Below are positions 25,031-33,577 of a stretch of DNA of 64,000 nucleotides, piece by piece (the first letter of the stretch is position 1; each line of letters starts with the position of its first letter). Under the pieces are notes generated by a model. That model saw only the letters and a list, made by a program, of their open reading frames with translations, was not told where the DNA came from and made no database searches. The translations under genes were made by a program, and so were the position numbers. Source of the stretch: Geodermatophilus sp. YIM 151500 (GTDB lineage: Bacteria; Actinomycetota; Actinomycetes; Mycobacteriales; Geodermatophilaceae); NCBI RefSeq assembly GCF_025716945.1, contig NZ_JAOVZT010000005.1:62001-126000 (forward strand). Direction: 5' to 3'.

Positions 25031-26236
25031 ATGCCGAGAGCTCTGCTGCTGGAGAACATCGACCCGGTGGCCAGGGAGCTGCTGTCGGCGGCGGGGTACG
25101 AGGTGGAGTCGCGGCGCGGAGCGCTGGACGAGGCCGACCTGGCCGCCGCGCTCGACGGCGTCGACCTGCTCGGCATCCGGTCGAAGACACAGGTCACCGG
25201 TGCCGTGCTGGACCGCCGTCCGGGCCTGGCGGCGGTGGGCGCCTTCTGCATCGGCACCAACCAGATCGACCTCGTCGCGGCGGCCGCGGCCGGGGTGGCG
25301 GTCTTCAACGCGCCGTACTCCAACACCCGCAGCGTCGTGGAACTGGCGATCGCGGAGATCATCAGCCTGGCCCGGCGGCTGAACGACCGGGACCGGGCGC
25401 TGCACGCCGGCATCTGGGACAAGTCGGCGACCGGCAGTCACGAGATCCGCGGGCGGACGCTGGGCATCGTCGGCTACGGCAACATCGGCAGCCAGCTGTC
25501 GGTGCTGGCCGAGGCGCTGGGCATGCGGGTGCTCTTCTACGACCTCGAGGACAAGCTGGCGCTGGGCAACGCGCAGGCCTGCGGCAGCCTGGAGGAGCTG
25601 CTCGAGCGGGCCGAGACGGTGACGTTGCACGTCGACGGGCGGGCCGGGAACGCGGGCCTGTTCGGCGCCGAGCAGTTCGCCCGGATGCGCCGGCGCAGCC
25701 TGTTCCTCAACCTCTCCCGGGGATTCGTCGTCGATCACGAGGCGCTGCGCGAGCACATCGCGAGCGGCCACATCGCCGGGGCCGCGGTGGACGTGTTCCC
25801 CGACGAGCCGCGGGAGCAGGGCGCCCCGTTCGAATCGGTGCTGCGCGGGCTGCCCAACGTCATCCTCACGCCGCACGTGGGCGGGTCGACCCAGGAGGCC
25901 CAGTACGACATCGGGCGGTTCGTCGCCGGCAAGCTGGCCGACTACACCCGCACCGGGACGACGACGCTGAGCGTGAACCTGCCCGCGGTCGCCCTGCACG
26001 GCTCCTCGGCGGCCCGGTTCGCGCTGCTGCACCGCAACGTGCCCGGTGTCCTCGCCCGTGTCGACGCGCTGGTCGGCGAGCACGGGCTCAACGTCGACGG
26101 ACAGGTGCTGGCCACCCGCGGCGAGCTCGGCTACGTCGTCACCGACGTCAACGGCGACCTGCCCCCGGCCCTGCTGGCCACGCTCGGCGCGCTACCCGAG
26201 ACCGTCCGCCTGACGACGTTCCCCCAGCACCCCTGA
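25031..26236 (+). CDS. serA: D-3-phosphoglycerate dehydrogenase with C-terminal ACT-like domain
   Basis: A 401-residue enzyme that oxidises 3-phosphoglycerate to 3-phosphohydroxypyruvate, the first step of serine synthesis. The substrate domain spans residues 1-105 and the end. The NAD domain carries GRTLGIVGYGNIGSQLSVLA, with Asp of LFYDLED as the nucleotide acid. Catalytic elements are Arg in NLSRGFVVD, Glu in DVFPDEPRE and His in LTPHVGGST. A C-terminal ACT region (about 325-400, HRNVPGVLARVDALVGEHGL) gives the short, E. coli-like architecture, suggesting feedback by serine. It is 1.8 kb from the betaine locus that breaks serine down, so the two could run in opposite directions. Confidence 0.85.
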   Translation: MPRALLLENIDPVARELLSAAGYEVESRRGALDEADLAAALDGVDLLGIRSKTQVTGAVLDRRPGLAAVGAFCIGTNQIDLVAAAAAGVAVFNAPYSNTRSVVELAIAEIISLARRLNDRDRALHAGIWDKSATGSHEIRGRTLGIVGYGNIGSQLSVLAEALGMRVLFYDLEDKLALGNAQACGSLEELLERAETVTLHVDGRAGNAGLFGAEQFARMRRRSLFLNLSRGFVVDHEALREHIASGHIAGAAVDVFPDEPREQGAPFESVLRGLPNVILTPHVGGSTQEAQYDIGRFVAGKLADYTRTGTTTLSVNLPAVALHGSSAARFALLHRNVPGVLARVDALVGEHGLNVDGQVLATRGELGYVVTDVNGDLPPALLATLGALPETVRLTTFPQHP

Positions 26237-26447
26237 CAGCCGGTGGCCGGTCGGCCAGGATGCCGTCCCGCGTGCCCGTGGCCTGTCCCACCTCGAGCAG
26301 GTAGGCGTCCGGGTCGAGCAGGTGGCCCCGCAGCTCGGCCGTGCAGCCGGCGTGGAAGTCCCGGGAGACCGCGACGCCCCGCACGATCGCGAAGTGGGTG
26401 AGCACGAGCCCCTGCTCCGGATCCGGGAGGTCTGCTCGGTTCGTCAT
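26148..26447 (-). pseudogene. Internally deleted VOC-family gene
   Basis: The N-terminus MTNRADLPDPEQGLVLTHFA IVRGVAVSRDFHAG is typical of a glyoxalase-like protein, with GAGAGGA upstream of the ATG at 26447. It jumps at once to the C-terminal strand ELRGHLLDPDAYLLEVGQATG. About 80 central residues are missing, so the fold cannot form. The frame stays open and runs 90 bp into the 3' end of serA on the opposite strand. Confidence 0.6.
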
Positions 26448-26475
26448 CCGGACGTCCTCTCGGTCGTGCCAGCTG

Positions 26476-27420
26476 TCACCGATGCCTGTCCAGTCGACGG
26501 GGGTCGTCCTCCAGGGCCGCCCGGTCCCAGCCGCCGCGCACCGCGGCGGCCTCGTAGGTGCTGTGCAGGAACTCGGCCACCATCCGGTCGGGATCCGCCG
26601 CAGCGGCCACCACCTCGTAGGGCAGCAGGAACTCGCCCTCGTCCCGGCTGTAGAACGCCTCGGACGGACCGATCGGGTGGTCGGCGTAGCCGTCCGGTTC
26701 GGGATAGGCGTAGGCGTAGAAGGCACCCTCGGCACCGCCACCGGGCCAGAACCCGGCGCTGGCCAGCTCGCCCGAGTAGCCCTCCACCATCACCCAGTCC
26801 CCGCAGTTGGGGACCCCGCCGGGATGCGGCGGGGCGGGTCTTCCGGAGAACCTGGTGCAGGCCAGGTCCATGGCGCCCCAGAAGAAGTGCACCGGGCTGA
26901 CCTTGCCGGTGAAGTGGGAGCGGAACTCACCCAGGACGCGGTCGGCCTGCAGCAGCTGGCGCCAGAACAGGTGGGCGGCGGGCGCATCGTAGGAGGCGTG
27001 CTCGTGATCCCGGGCGAACGGGATCGCCGGGTCCACCTCGTTCGGCCTCGCCTGGATCGGGGCCTCGATGCCGAGTCCGCCCAGCGCGTCCATGGTCTCG
27101 GCGTAGAAGGCGGCCACGGGCTTGGGCTCCAGCGCCACCGTGCGGATCCCGCCGTCGCTGCTGCGGATGCGCAGCAGGTGGTCGACGAAGTCGAACTCGA
27201 TGTCGAAGGCGCCCTGCCGGTACGGGACGGCGGACGTGGTCAGGCCCCGCGGCGTCACGTACAGCGTGACCTGCCACCAGTGGTTGAGCAGCGGAGCGTG
27301 GGCCAGTCGGATCTTGCCGACGACCTGGGTCCACATGTGGAGCGTGTCGCGGGTGTCGGTCCAGTCGAGGACCCGCAACCGGGGCCACCCACCGGCCCCC
27401 GCCGCCCTGTCCTCGGCCAT
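26476..27420 (-). CDS. DUF5996-family protein
   Basis: A 314-residue soluble protein of the DUF5996 type, whose function is unknown. Visible features are TRDTLHMWTQVVGKIRLAHA near residue 23, LLNHWWQVTLYVTPRGL, the FDIEFDFVDH strand, and aromatic-rich segments HFFWGAMDLACTRFSG and GAFYAYAYPEPDGY. No signal peptide or membrane segment is present. The ATG at 27420 has GGGAGG upstream. It lies alone between the deleted VOC gene and the betaine carrier. Confidence 0.75.
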   Translation of the reverse strand: MAEDRAAGAGGWPRLRVLDWTDTRDTLHMWTQVVGKIRLAHAPLLNHWWQVTLYVTPRGLTTSAVPYRQGAFDIEFDFVDHLLRIRSSDGGIRTVALEPKPVAAFYAETMDALGGLGIEAPIQARPNEVDPAIPFARDHEHASYDAPAAHLFWRQLLQADRVLGEFRSHFTGKVSPVHFFWGAMDLACTRFSGRPAPPHPGGVPNCGDWVMVEGYSGELASAGFWPGGGAEGAFYAYAYPEPDGYADHPIGPSEAFYSRDEGEFLLPYEVVAAAADPDRMVAEFLHSTYEAAAVRGGWDRAALEDDPRRLDRHR

Positions 27421-27998
27421 GCCGCCTCCCATCGGGGACGCGCTGCCGACCCTGCAGGCATCGCCGCTCGGCCGCTTCGCCGACCGTACCGGGCAACGGG
27501 CATCGACGACCGCGAGCGGTGCGAGCCGGTCTCGGGGCGAAGCGCCGGCGACTCGATCCTCGATCGTGGAACCCGCGCCGGATCCAGGTCGGGGCTGGGG
27601 CAGCGGCGCGCGGGGGAAGCGGGCAGGGTCGATACTGCTCGGAGCGGTCATCGCGTCGGTCTCTCGTGGAGGACTGCGGATGGTGCACACACGTTCACGC
27701 GGTGGCCGTCTCTGCGTGCACGGCCCGCTGGTCATCAGGGCCGTCGCACAACACCTCGGTGGACGCCACGTGGTCGTGTGTCCGCCGCGGCGGGAACCGG
27801 GCCGTCGTGCACGAGCACATGGCCGAGCCGACCGGCGGGCCCCGACCGTCGATCCACCTCGTCCCTCCGACATGACGCTGAGTCCGGTCGGAGGCGAACT
27901 GTGCGAAGAATCACGGGGAGGCCTTGTCTGACAGGCGACCCTCTGGTTCCCTCATGCGAAGTCAGTCTCGGATGACGCAACAGGGATTGGGGAGTGTC
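27421..27998. other. Intergenic interval upstream of the BCCT carrier
   Basis: No gene is supported in these 578 bp; the long open readings are high-GC shadows. A single CGCAAC half-site (27976-27981, in GACGCAACAG) resembles the half-site of the proposed IclR operators at 33470 and 34432. Confidence 0.4.
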
Positions 27999-30011
27999 AT
28001 GGAGCAACCGCGCAGCGAGGAAGCCTCGCCCTCCCGTCGATCGACCCGCTCGGAGGCCGTCGAGGCCCATCCGACGTCCGCCGGCGGCGGAGGCGGAGCA
28101 GGGGAGGGGCGATCGGCCGTCACGGCCGAGGAGGTGTCCGTGGCCGGGACCCACCCCGCCATCGCCAAGCCGCCGCCCTGCGTCGCCGACCGGCACTGGG
28201 CCGTCGACAGGGTCCTGTTCGCCGTCGCCGCGGTCATGGCGCTGGGCTTCGTCGCCTGGGGCTTCGCCACGCCCACCGGCCTCGGCACCGTGAGCGGTTC
28301 GGTCCTCAACTGGATCACCGGCAATCTCGGCTGGCTGTTCGTGCTGCTGGCCTCGGCCTTCGTCGTGTTCGTGATCTGGCTGGCGGCCGGGAAGTACGGG
28401 CGGATCCCGCTGGGGCGTGACGACGAGCGACCGGAGTTCCGCACCATCTCCTGGATAGCGATGATGTTCAGCGCCGGCATGGGCATCGGGCTGATGTTCT
28501 TCGGCGTGGCCGAGCCGCTGTCGCACTTCGTCTCCCCACCGCCCCTCACGAGCGAGGCCGAGACGTCCCAGGCGATCCAGACGGCGATGGCGACCACGCT
28601 GTTCCACTGGACCCTGCACCCGTGGGCTCTCTACGCCGTCGTCGGGCTGGCCATCGCCTACGGCACCTTCAGACGGGGCCGCCGTCAGCTGATCAGTTCC
28701 GCCTTCGTCCCGCTGCTCGGCGAGCGGCGGGCCGCCGGCCCGGCCGGCCGGGTCATCGACGTCCTGGCCATCTTCGCCACGCTGTTCGGGTCGGCGGCGT
28801 CCCTCGGCCTCGGGGCCCTGCAGATCGGCAGCGGGTTCGAGATCCTCGGTTGGGCCGGAGACCTGGGCAACGGCATCCTGGTGGTGATCATCGCCGTGCT
28901 GACCGCCGCCTTCGTCGCCTCGGCCGTCTCCGGCATCGCCCGCGGGATCCAGTGGCTGGCCAACACCAACATGGTCCTGGCCCTGCTCCTCGCGGTCTTC
29001 GTCTTCGTCGCCGGGCCGACGATCTTCATCCTCAACCTGATCCCCGACGCGGTCGGTAGCTACTTCTCCGACCTCGGTGAGATGGCCGCGCGCACCGAGG
29101 CCACCGGCGGTGATCCGATGGCCGCCTGGCTGCGCGGCTGGACGGTCTTCTACTGGGCCTGGTGGATCAGCTGGACCCCGTTCGTCGGGTTGTTCATCGC
29201 CCGCATCAGCCGCGGCCGGACCATCCGCCAGTTCGTCACGGGCGTGCTCCTCGTGCCCAGCCTGGTCAGCCTGCTGTGGTTCGCCGTGTTCGGCGGGGCC
29301 GGCATCGCCACCCAGCGCGACGGTGTCGACGTCGCCGGCCAGGGCACCACGGAGGGGCAGCTGTTCGCCGTCCTGGACCAGTTCCCCCTGGCCACCGCCG
29401 CGACCGTGCTCGTGATGATCCTCGTGGCGATCTTCTTCGTGTCCGGTGCGGACGCGGCCTCGATCGTCATGGGGTCGCTCTCGCAGCGCGGCACCCTGGA
29501 GCCCAGCCGCCCCGTCGTCGTCTTCTGGGGCGTGGTGATGGGCTCCGTGGCAGCCATCATGCTGCTCCTGGGGGAAGACGGTGCCGCCCTGACGGGGCTG
29601 CAGAACCTGACGATCATCGCGGCACTGCCGTTCGCCCTGGTGATGGCGGCCATGGCGGTGAGCCTGGTCAAGGACCTCCGGCGGGACCCCATCGTGCTGC
29701 GGGGCAGCTACGCCACCGTGGCCATCGAGCAGGCCGTGGTCGACGGCATCAGCCGGCACGGCGACGACTTCGTCCTCGTGGTGGAACCGGCCCGGAGCCC
29801 CGGCGCACCGGACCCCGCGGCCGTGGCGGTGCCGTCCTCCCGGACGAGCCCGGAGCCGGGTGACCGGCTGCCGAACGGCCCGGAGCCGGGTGGCCGGCTG
29901 CCGACCGGCCGGGGCGGCAACTTCGTGGCGCCGGCCGGTGACGCGTCCGTCCCTGCGCAGAGTCAGCCCACGGCGGAGGCCATCGGCCGTCCGCAGGATC
30001 CGCGCGACTGA
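27999..30011 (+). CDS. BCCT-family betaine/carnitine/choline transporter
   Basis: A 670-residue secondary transporter with about twelve membrane segments. Family signatures are GMGIGLMFFGVAEP, WTLHPWALYAVVGLAIAY, and WWISWTPFVGLFIARISRGR, the last containing the tryptophan box that binds quaternary amines. BCCT proteins import betaine, carnitine or choline with Na+ or H+. Its position beside a complete betaine-degradation locus argues for betaine uptake as a nutrient. The C-terminal 100 residues include a GDRLPNGPEPGGRLPTG repeat and are disordered. I choose the ATG at 27999 (GGGGAG five bases upstream); several in-frame starts lie up to 75 bases before it. Confidence 0.85.
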   Translation: MEQPRSEEASPSRRSTRSEAVEAHPTSAGGGGGAGEGRSAVTAEEVSVAGTHPAIAKPPPCVADRHWAVDRVLFAVAAVMALGFVAWGFATPTGLGTVSGSVLNWITGNLGWLFVLLASAFVVFVIWLAAGKYGRIPLGRDDERPEFRTISWIAMMFSAGMGIGLMFFGVAEPLSHFVSPPPLTSEAETSQAIQTAMATTLFHWTLHPWALYAVVGLAIAYGTFRRGRRQLISSAFVPLLGERRAAGPAGRVIDVLAIFATLFGSAASLGLGALQIGSGFEILGWAGDLGNGILVVIIAVLTAAFVASAVSGIARGIQWLANTNMVLALLLAVFVFVAGPTIFILNLIPDAVGSYFSDLGEMAARTEATGGDPMAAWLRGWTVFYWAWWISWTPFVGLFIARISRGRTIRQFVTGVLLVPSLVSLLWFAVFGGAGIATQRDGVDVAGQGTTEGQLFAVLDQFPLATAATVLVMILVAIFFVSGADAASIVMGSLSQRGTLEPSRPVVVFWGVVMGSVAAIMLLLGEDGAALTGLQNLTIIAALPFALVMAAMAVSLVKDLRRDPIVLRGSYATVAIEQAVVDGISRHGDDFVLVVEPARSPGAPDPAAVAVPSSRTSPEPGDRLPNGPEPGGRLPTGRGGNFVAPAGDASVPAQSQPTAEAIGRPQDPRD

Positions 30012-30031
30012 AGTCCCGCCCGCAAGGGGGG

Positions 30032-30078
30032 GCCTTCGGGTACCGGAGTCGCCCCGTGCCGCTCCGGTACCCGAAGGC
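30032..30078. terminator. 17-bp-stem hairpin between the carrier and tetR
   Basis: GCCTTCGGGTACCGGAG at 30032-30048 pairs perfectly with 30062-30078 across a 13-base loop. It lies between two convergent genes, 20 bp after the BCCT stop, and can serve as a bidirectional terminator. It has no T-run, as is common in actinobacteria. Confidence 0.75.
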
Positions 30079-30116
30079 TCTCCGCGTTCGGATGCGCGCT
30101 CGTCGCGCTGCCGGGT

Positions 30117-30728
30117 TCAGGCGGAGGAGCGGACCCGAGGCAGCCGGCCCGCCAACCAGCCCGCCGCCATCCGCCGGGCGCGCGTCACCGGGTCGCCGGT
30201 GTCCAGACCCGAGGTGGCCGCCTGGCGCGCGAGGCGGGCCAGGGCCCCGTCGTAGAAGGCCAGCAGGCCGTCGGCGATCTCGGTGGGATCGTCGGCGCCG
30301 GCATCCTCGGCCAGCCGGTGGAGACGCTCGGTCAGCAGCCGCGAGTCGGCGGCCAGCCAGTCCTGGCCCGGATGGCCCGGCGGCAGTTCGGTGGCAGCGG
30401 CGAGGAACGCGCACCCGCGGCGGTTGCCCTCGGCCCGGCGGTACCGCACGACCGCGTCGAAGACCGACAGCAGCCGGTCGACCGGGTCGGACTCCTCGTC
30501 GAGGACCTCGTCCCAGACCTGCTGCCAGTGCCGGTAGCGGCGCTCCAGGTAGGCCGCCACGAGCCCGTCCTTGCCGGCGAAGTGCGCGTACAGGGTCGCC
30601 GGTGAGACGTGGGCGCGGGCCAGGACGGCGTCCACCCCGGTCGCGGCGATGCCGGACTCGTAGAACAACTCGCCGGCGGCGTCGAGCAGTCGCTCCCGGG
30701 CCGGTCGACTCGCAGCGGTGGTGCGCAC
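30117..30728 (-). CDS. TetR-family repressor divergent from an MFS gene
   Basis: A 203-residue regulator. The HTH at about residues 10-56 is RERLLDAAGELFYESGIAAT, VDAVLARAHVSPATLYAHF; the ligand domain contains RRGCAFLAAATELPPGHP, typical of the LmrA/YxaF-like group. The GTG at 30728 comes six bases after TATACT, with no ribosome site, so the transcript is probably leaderless. It is divergent from an MFS gene, with only 21 bp between start codons and two AACG-N2-CGTT dyads covering them. That arrangement means one bound repressor should shut both genes. Confidence 0.85.
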   Translation of the reverse strand: MRTTAASRPARERLLDAAGELFYESGIAATGVDAVLARAHVSPATLYAHFAGKDGLVAAYLERRYRHWQQVWDEVLDEESDPVDRLLSVFDAVVRYRRAEGNRRGCAFLAAATELPPGHPGQDWLAADSRLLTERLHRLAEDAGADDPTEIADGLLAFYDGALARLARQAATSGLDTGDPVTRARRMAAGWLAGRLPRVRSSA

Positions 30729-30734
30729 GCGCCT

Positions 30735-30766
30735 AGTATAACGGTCGTTATGGTGAAACGATCGTT
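30735..30766. promoter_or_regulatory. Overlapping divergent promoters and twin TetR operators
   Basis: Dyad 1 is ATAACG-GT-CGTTAT at 30738-30751; dyad 2 is AACGATCGTT at 30757-30766. Their centres are 17 bp apart, as in QacR-type side-by-side binding. Minus-strand TATACT (30740-30735) is six bases from the tetR GTG. Plus-strand TATAAC (30737-30742) is seven bases from the MFS ATG. The MFS start codon lies inside dyad 1. Confidence 0.7.
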
Positions 30767-32063
30767 ACGGTGGAGTACGAGCCCTGCTGACCGGTGGGCG
30801 CCGCACCCGCTGGTGGTCAGCGGGCTGCTGGTCATCGCCGTGACCTACGGCCTGACCCGGTACGGGATCGGCCTGTACCTGCCCCAGTTCAGGGCCGAGC
30901 TGGGGCTGACCTCCGGCGTCGCCGGCGTCATCGGCGGGAGCAGCTACCTCGCCTACTGCGTCGCCGCCCTCCTGGGCCTGCGGCTGGTCGACCGGGGCCG
31001 GGCACGGCGGGCCCTGTGGTGGGCCGGCGGGAGTGCGGCCGCGGGTTCGCTGGTGGTCGCCTGCGCGGAGGCGGCACCGGTCCTCGCGATCGGGGCGCTC
31101 GTCGCCGGCAGCGGAGCGGGGGCCGCCAGTCCGGCCCTGGTGGCCGCCGTGGCCGGGACGGTGTCGCCGCCGGCCGAACCCCGGTCCCAGGCGGTGGTCA
31201 ACAGCGGCACTGGCGCCGGGGTCGTCGCGGGCGGCCTGGTGGTGCTCGCCTGGCCCGTGGAGTGGCGGTGGGCGTGGCTCGGCTTCGCCGCCAGTGCGCT
31301 GCTCGTGACCTGGTGGGCCGACCGGTCCGCCTGCTGGCGCCCACCCGCCGCCGCCGCGGGTCGGCGGGGTTGCGGACGGCGGCCGCTGCGCCTCGTCCGC
31401 CCGCTGACCGCGAGCGTGCTCGCGGGGGCCGGCGGGGCCGGGGTGTGGACCTTCGGTCCCGAGGCGACGGCCGGGAGCGGACTGTCCACCCAGGTCACCG
31501 GGCTGCTGTGGTGCCTGCTGGGCGGGGCCGCCCTCCTCGGCGGCCTGAGCGCGACCCTGGTGCGCACAGCGGGCCTGCCCGCCGCCTGGCTGGTCTCGGC
31601 GGGGACCGCCGCCGTCGGCACGGTGCTGCTCGCCTGGCGACCGGGCGCCGTCGCGGTCGCCGCGGTGGCGCTGGCGCTGTTCGGCGGCGGCTTCGTGGCC
31701 CTGAGCGGCGTGCTCATCGCCCTGGGCGGCCGGCTGGCGCCCGAAGCGGCCGCACAGGCCACGGCCCTGCTGTTCATCGCACTGACCACGGGCCAGGCCA
31801 CCGGTGCCGTCCTGCTCGGCGCCCTCGCCGACGCCGCGGGAACGCCGGCCACCCTCGTCGCCGCGGCGGCCCTGCTGGCGACCGCCGCAGTCGCCGTGCC
31901 GTCCGAGCGCTCGTCAGCGCGACCGGTAGCCGCCGGCGGTCCGGATCGGCCCGAGGCTCAGGACGCTGCGGCCACCGCCGAGCGCAGCTGCCGGCGCCAG
32001 CGGGTGAAGAGGCGGGGCTGGTTCATCCCGAGGACGGCCACGGGGTGCCCGTCGCGCTCGTAG
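30750..32063 (+). CDS. MFS transporter (YbfB/CynX-like)
   Basis: A 437-residue carrier with about twelve membrane segments and little loop sequence. VTYGLTRYGIGLYLPQFRAE near residue 30 resembles the YbfB/YjiJ group of MFS proteins. There is no recognised substrate. The ATG at 30750 overlaps the repressor's operator and follows TATAAC by seven bases, pointing to a leaderless message controlled by the divergent TetR. Its last 106 bp overlap the 3' end of the convergent ferredoxin reductase gene, so the final 35 residues (Arg/Ala-rich) are unlike the rest and probably not important. Confidence 0.8.
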   Translation: MVKRSLRWSTSPADRWAPHPLVVSGLLVIAVTYGLTRYGIGLYLPQFRAELGLTSGVAGVIGGSSYLAYCVAALLGLRLVDRGRARRALWWAGGSAAAGSLVVACAEAAPVLAIGALVAGSGAGAASPALVAAVAGTVSPPAEPRSQAVVNSGTGAGVVAGGLVVLAWPVEWRWAWLGFAASALLVTWWADRSACWRPPAAAAGRRGCGRRPLRLVRPLTASVLAGAGGAGVWTFGPEATAGSGLSTQVTGLLWCLLGGAALLGGLSATLVRTAGLPAAWLVSAGTAAVGTVLLAWRPGAVAVAAVALALFGGGFVALSGVLIALGGRLAPEAAAQATALLFIALTTGQATGAVLLGALADAAGTPATLVAAAALLATAAVAVPSERSSARPVAAGGPDRPEAQDAAATAERSCRRQRVKRRGWFIPRTATGCPSRS

Positions 32064-33130
32064 ACCACGAGGAAGCTGCGGTCGGCGCAGCTGCCCTCCA
32101 CCACACGCGCGACGTCGCCCTCGCGGCGCAATCCCGCGAACTGGATGCGGGCTCCGTACTGGTCGGACCAGAAGTAGGGCACGGGTGGGGGCACCGGCTC
32201 CCCGGCGCCCAGGAGGGCGGCGACCGCCGTGGCCGGCTGCTCGAGTGCGTTGGTCCAGTGCTCGGTGCGGACGTGCCTGTCCGCGGCGGCCGACCACGTC
32301 GCGGCGCAGTCGCCGACCGCGACCACGCCCGGGATGTTCGTCGCGCCGCGCGCGTCGGTGAGGACGCCGTTGCCGAGGGCCACGCCGGACCCGGCCAGCC
32401 ACTCGACGTTGGGTGCGGCACCGACGCCGACGACCACCACGTCGGCGGGCAGGAGCGTGCCGTCGGTCAGTTCGACGGCTTCGACCCGGCCGCTCCCGAC
32501 CAGTCCGGCGACCCCGGTGCCGGTCAACAGGCGGGTGCCGTGGTCGGCGTGCAACTCGGCGCAGACCGCGCCCATCGCGGCGCCCAGCGGGCCGGCCAGC
32601 GGGACGGGCTGGGTCTCGACGACGGTCACCTCCAGCCCGAGTCCGCGGGCCGTGGACGCGACCTCAGCCCCGATGAAGCCGGCGCCGATCACGACGAGCC
32701 GCTCGGCGGCGGTCAGCTCCTGCCGGAGCGTGATCGCGTCGTCCAGGGAGCGCAGCACGTGCACGCCGTCGAGCCCCTCGCTGCCGGGCAGGCGCCGGGC
32801 GCGGGCACCCGTGGCCAGGACCACGCCATCGGCCCGGATCCCACTGCCGTCGCTCAGCAGCACCGAGCGGCCGAGGTGGTCCAGGCCGATCGCGGTGGTA
32901 CCCAGCCGCCACTCGAGTCCGAGGTCCTCGTCGTCGGGGGTGCCCAGTGCGATGTCCTCGAGCGAGGCGGTGCCGGCCAGGAAGTCCTTGGACAGGGGCG
33001 GGCGGTCGTAGGGGAGGTGCACCTCGTCGCCGATGACCACGATCCGGCCGTCGTAGGACCGGTCACGGAGCGCTCGCGCAGTCGACAGGCCCGCCAGGGA
33101 GGCCCCGACCACGGCGACCGTGGGGCTCAT
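31958..33130 (-). CDS. Rhodocoxin/BphA4-type ferredoxin reductase
   Basis: A 390-residue NAD(P)H-dependent FAD enzyme that passes electrons to a ferredoxin. The FAD motif is VAVVGASLAGLSTARALRD at the N-terminus, the NADH motif LVVIGAGFIGAEVASTARGL is near residue 145, and NIPGVVAVGDCAATW is the second FAD-binding segment. The C-terminal domain is that of BphA4-type reductases. It overlaps the Rieske ferredoxin gene by 4 bp (ATGA) and so forms an electron-transfer pair. The obvious acceptor is the Rieske oxygenase at 34582, giving a three-component system. Confidence 0.85.
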   Translation of the reverse strand: MSPTVAVVGASLAGLSTARALRDRSYDGRIVVIGDEVHLPYDRPPLSKDFLAGTASLEDIALGTPDDEDLGLEWRLGTTAIGLDHLGRSVLLSDGSGIRADGVVLATGARARRLPGSEGLDGVHVLRSLDDAITLRQELTAAERLVVIGAGFIGAEVASTARGLGLEVTVVETQPVPLAGPLGAAMGAVCAELHADHGTRLLTGTGVAGLVGSGRVEAVELTDGTLLPADVVVVGVGAAPNVEWLAGSGVALGNGVLTDARGATNIPGVVAVGDCAATWSAAADRHVRTEHWTNALEQPATAVAALLGAGEPVPPPVPYFWSDQYGARIQFAGLRREGDVARVVEGSCADRSFLVVYERDGHPVAVLGMNQPRLFTRWRRQLRSAVAAAS

Positions 33131-33447
33131 GCGGCACCGTCCGCGGCCACCCCGGGCTGCACGTAGATCGTGCCGTCCTGGACGACGACCCGGTGCGTGC
33201 GGACCGGTGTCTTGGCCGGCGGGCCGGACACCTTCCCGGTGCGCAGGTCGAAGCAGGAGGCGTGCAGGGGGCACTCGATGGCGCAGCCGTCCAGCCAGCC
33301 GTCGGCCAGGGAGGCGTCCTGGTGGGTGCACGTGTCGTCGATCGCGAAGAACTCGCCGTCGACGTTGAAGACCGCGATGGGCTCGTCGGCCTCTACTCGG
33401 GTCGCCTCGCCGGGCGGCAACGCGGTTGTGGGGCAGACCGGGATCAT
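33127..33447 (-). CDS. Rieske [2Fe-2S] ferredoxin
   Basis: A 106-residue soluble Rieske ferredoxin. The cluster ligands are C40-x-H42 (CTHQ) and C59-x2-H62 (CPLH), the standard arrangement for BphA3-like ferredoxins (about 105 residues). The ATG at 33447 is preceded by GGAG. It is the first gene of a two-gene operon with the reductase and is divergent from the IclR gene, with a GTTGCG-N5-CGCAAC dyad 23 bp upstream. It probably shuttles electrons from the reductase to the oxygenase component. Confidence 0.9.
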   Translation of the reverse strand: MIPVCPTTALPPGEATRVEADEPIAVFNVDGEFFAIDDTCTHQDASLADGWLDGCAIECPLHASCFDLRTGKVSGPPAKTPVRTHRVVVQDGTIYVQPGVAADGAA

Positions 33448-33469
33448 GGGCGCTCCAGGCTCCGTGAGT

Positions 33470-33505
33470 GTTGCGGATGTCGCAACCTCGTGCCGATAGC
33501 GCAAC
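33470..33505. promoter_or_regulatory. Candidate IclR operator (ferredoxin / iclR divergent region)
   Basis: GTTGCG-GATGT-CGCAAC is a perfect 6-bp inverted repeat with a 5-base spacer at 33470-33486. An extra CGCAAC half-site lies at 33500-33505. The same motif, with one mismatch, recurs upstream of the oxygenase gene at 34432-34448. Confidence 0.6.
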
Positions 33506-33577
33506 AGCATGGCCGGTCGTCACCCGATCGTCAAGAGGAGAAAGCTGCACTGCACGAGGGCGCCCTACGCTGAAGTC

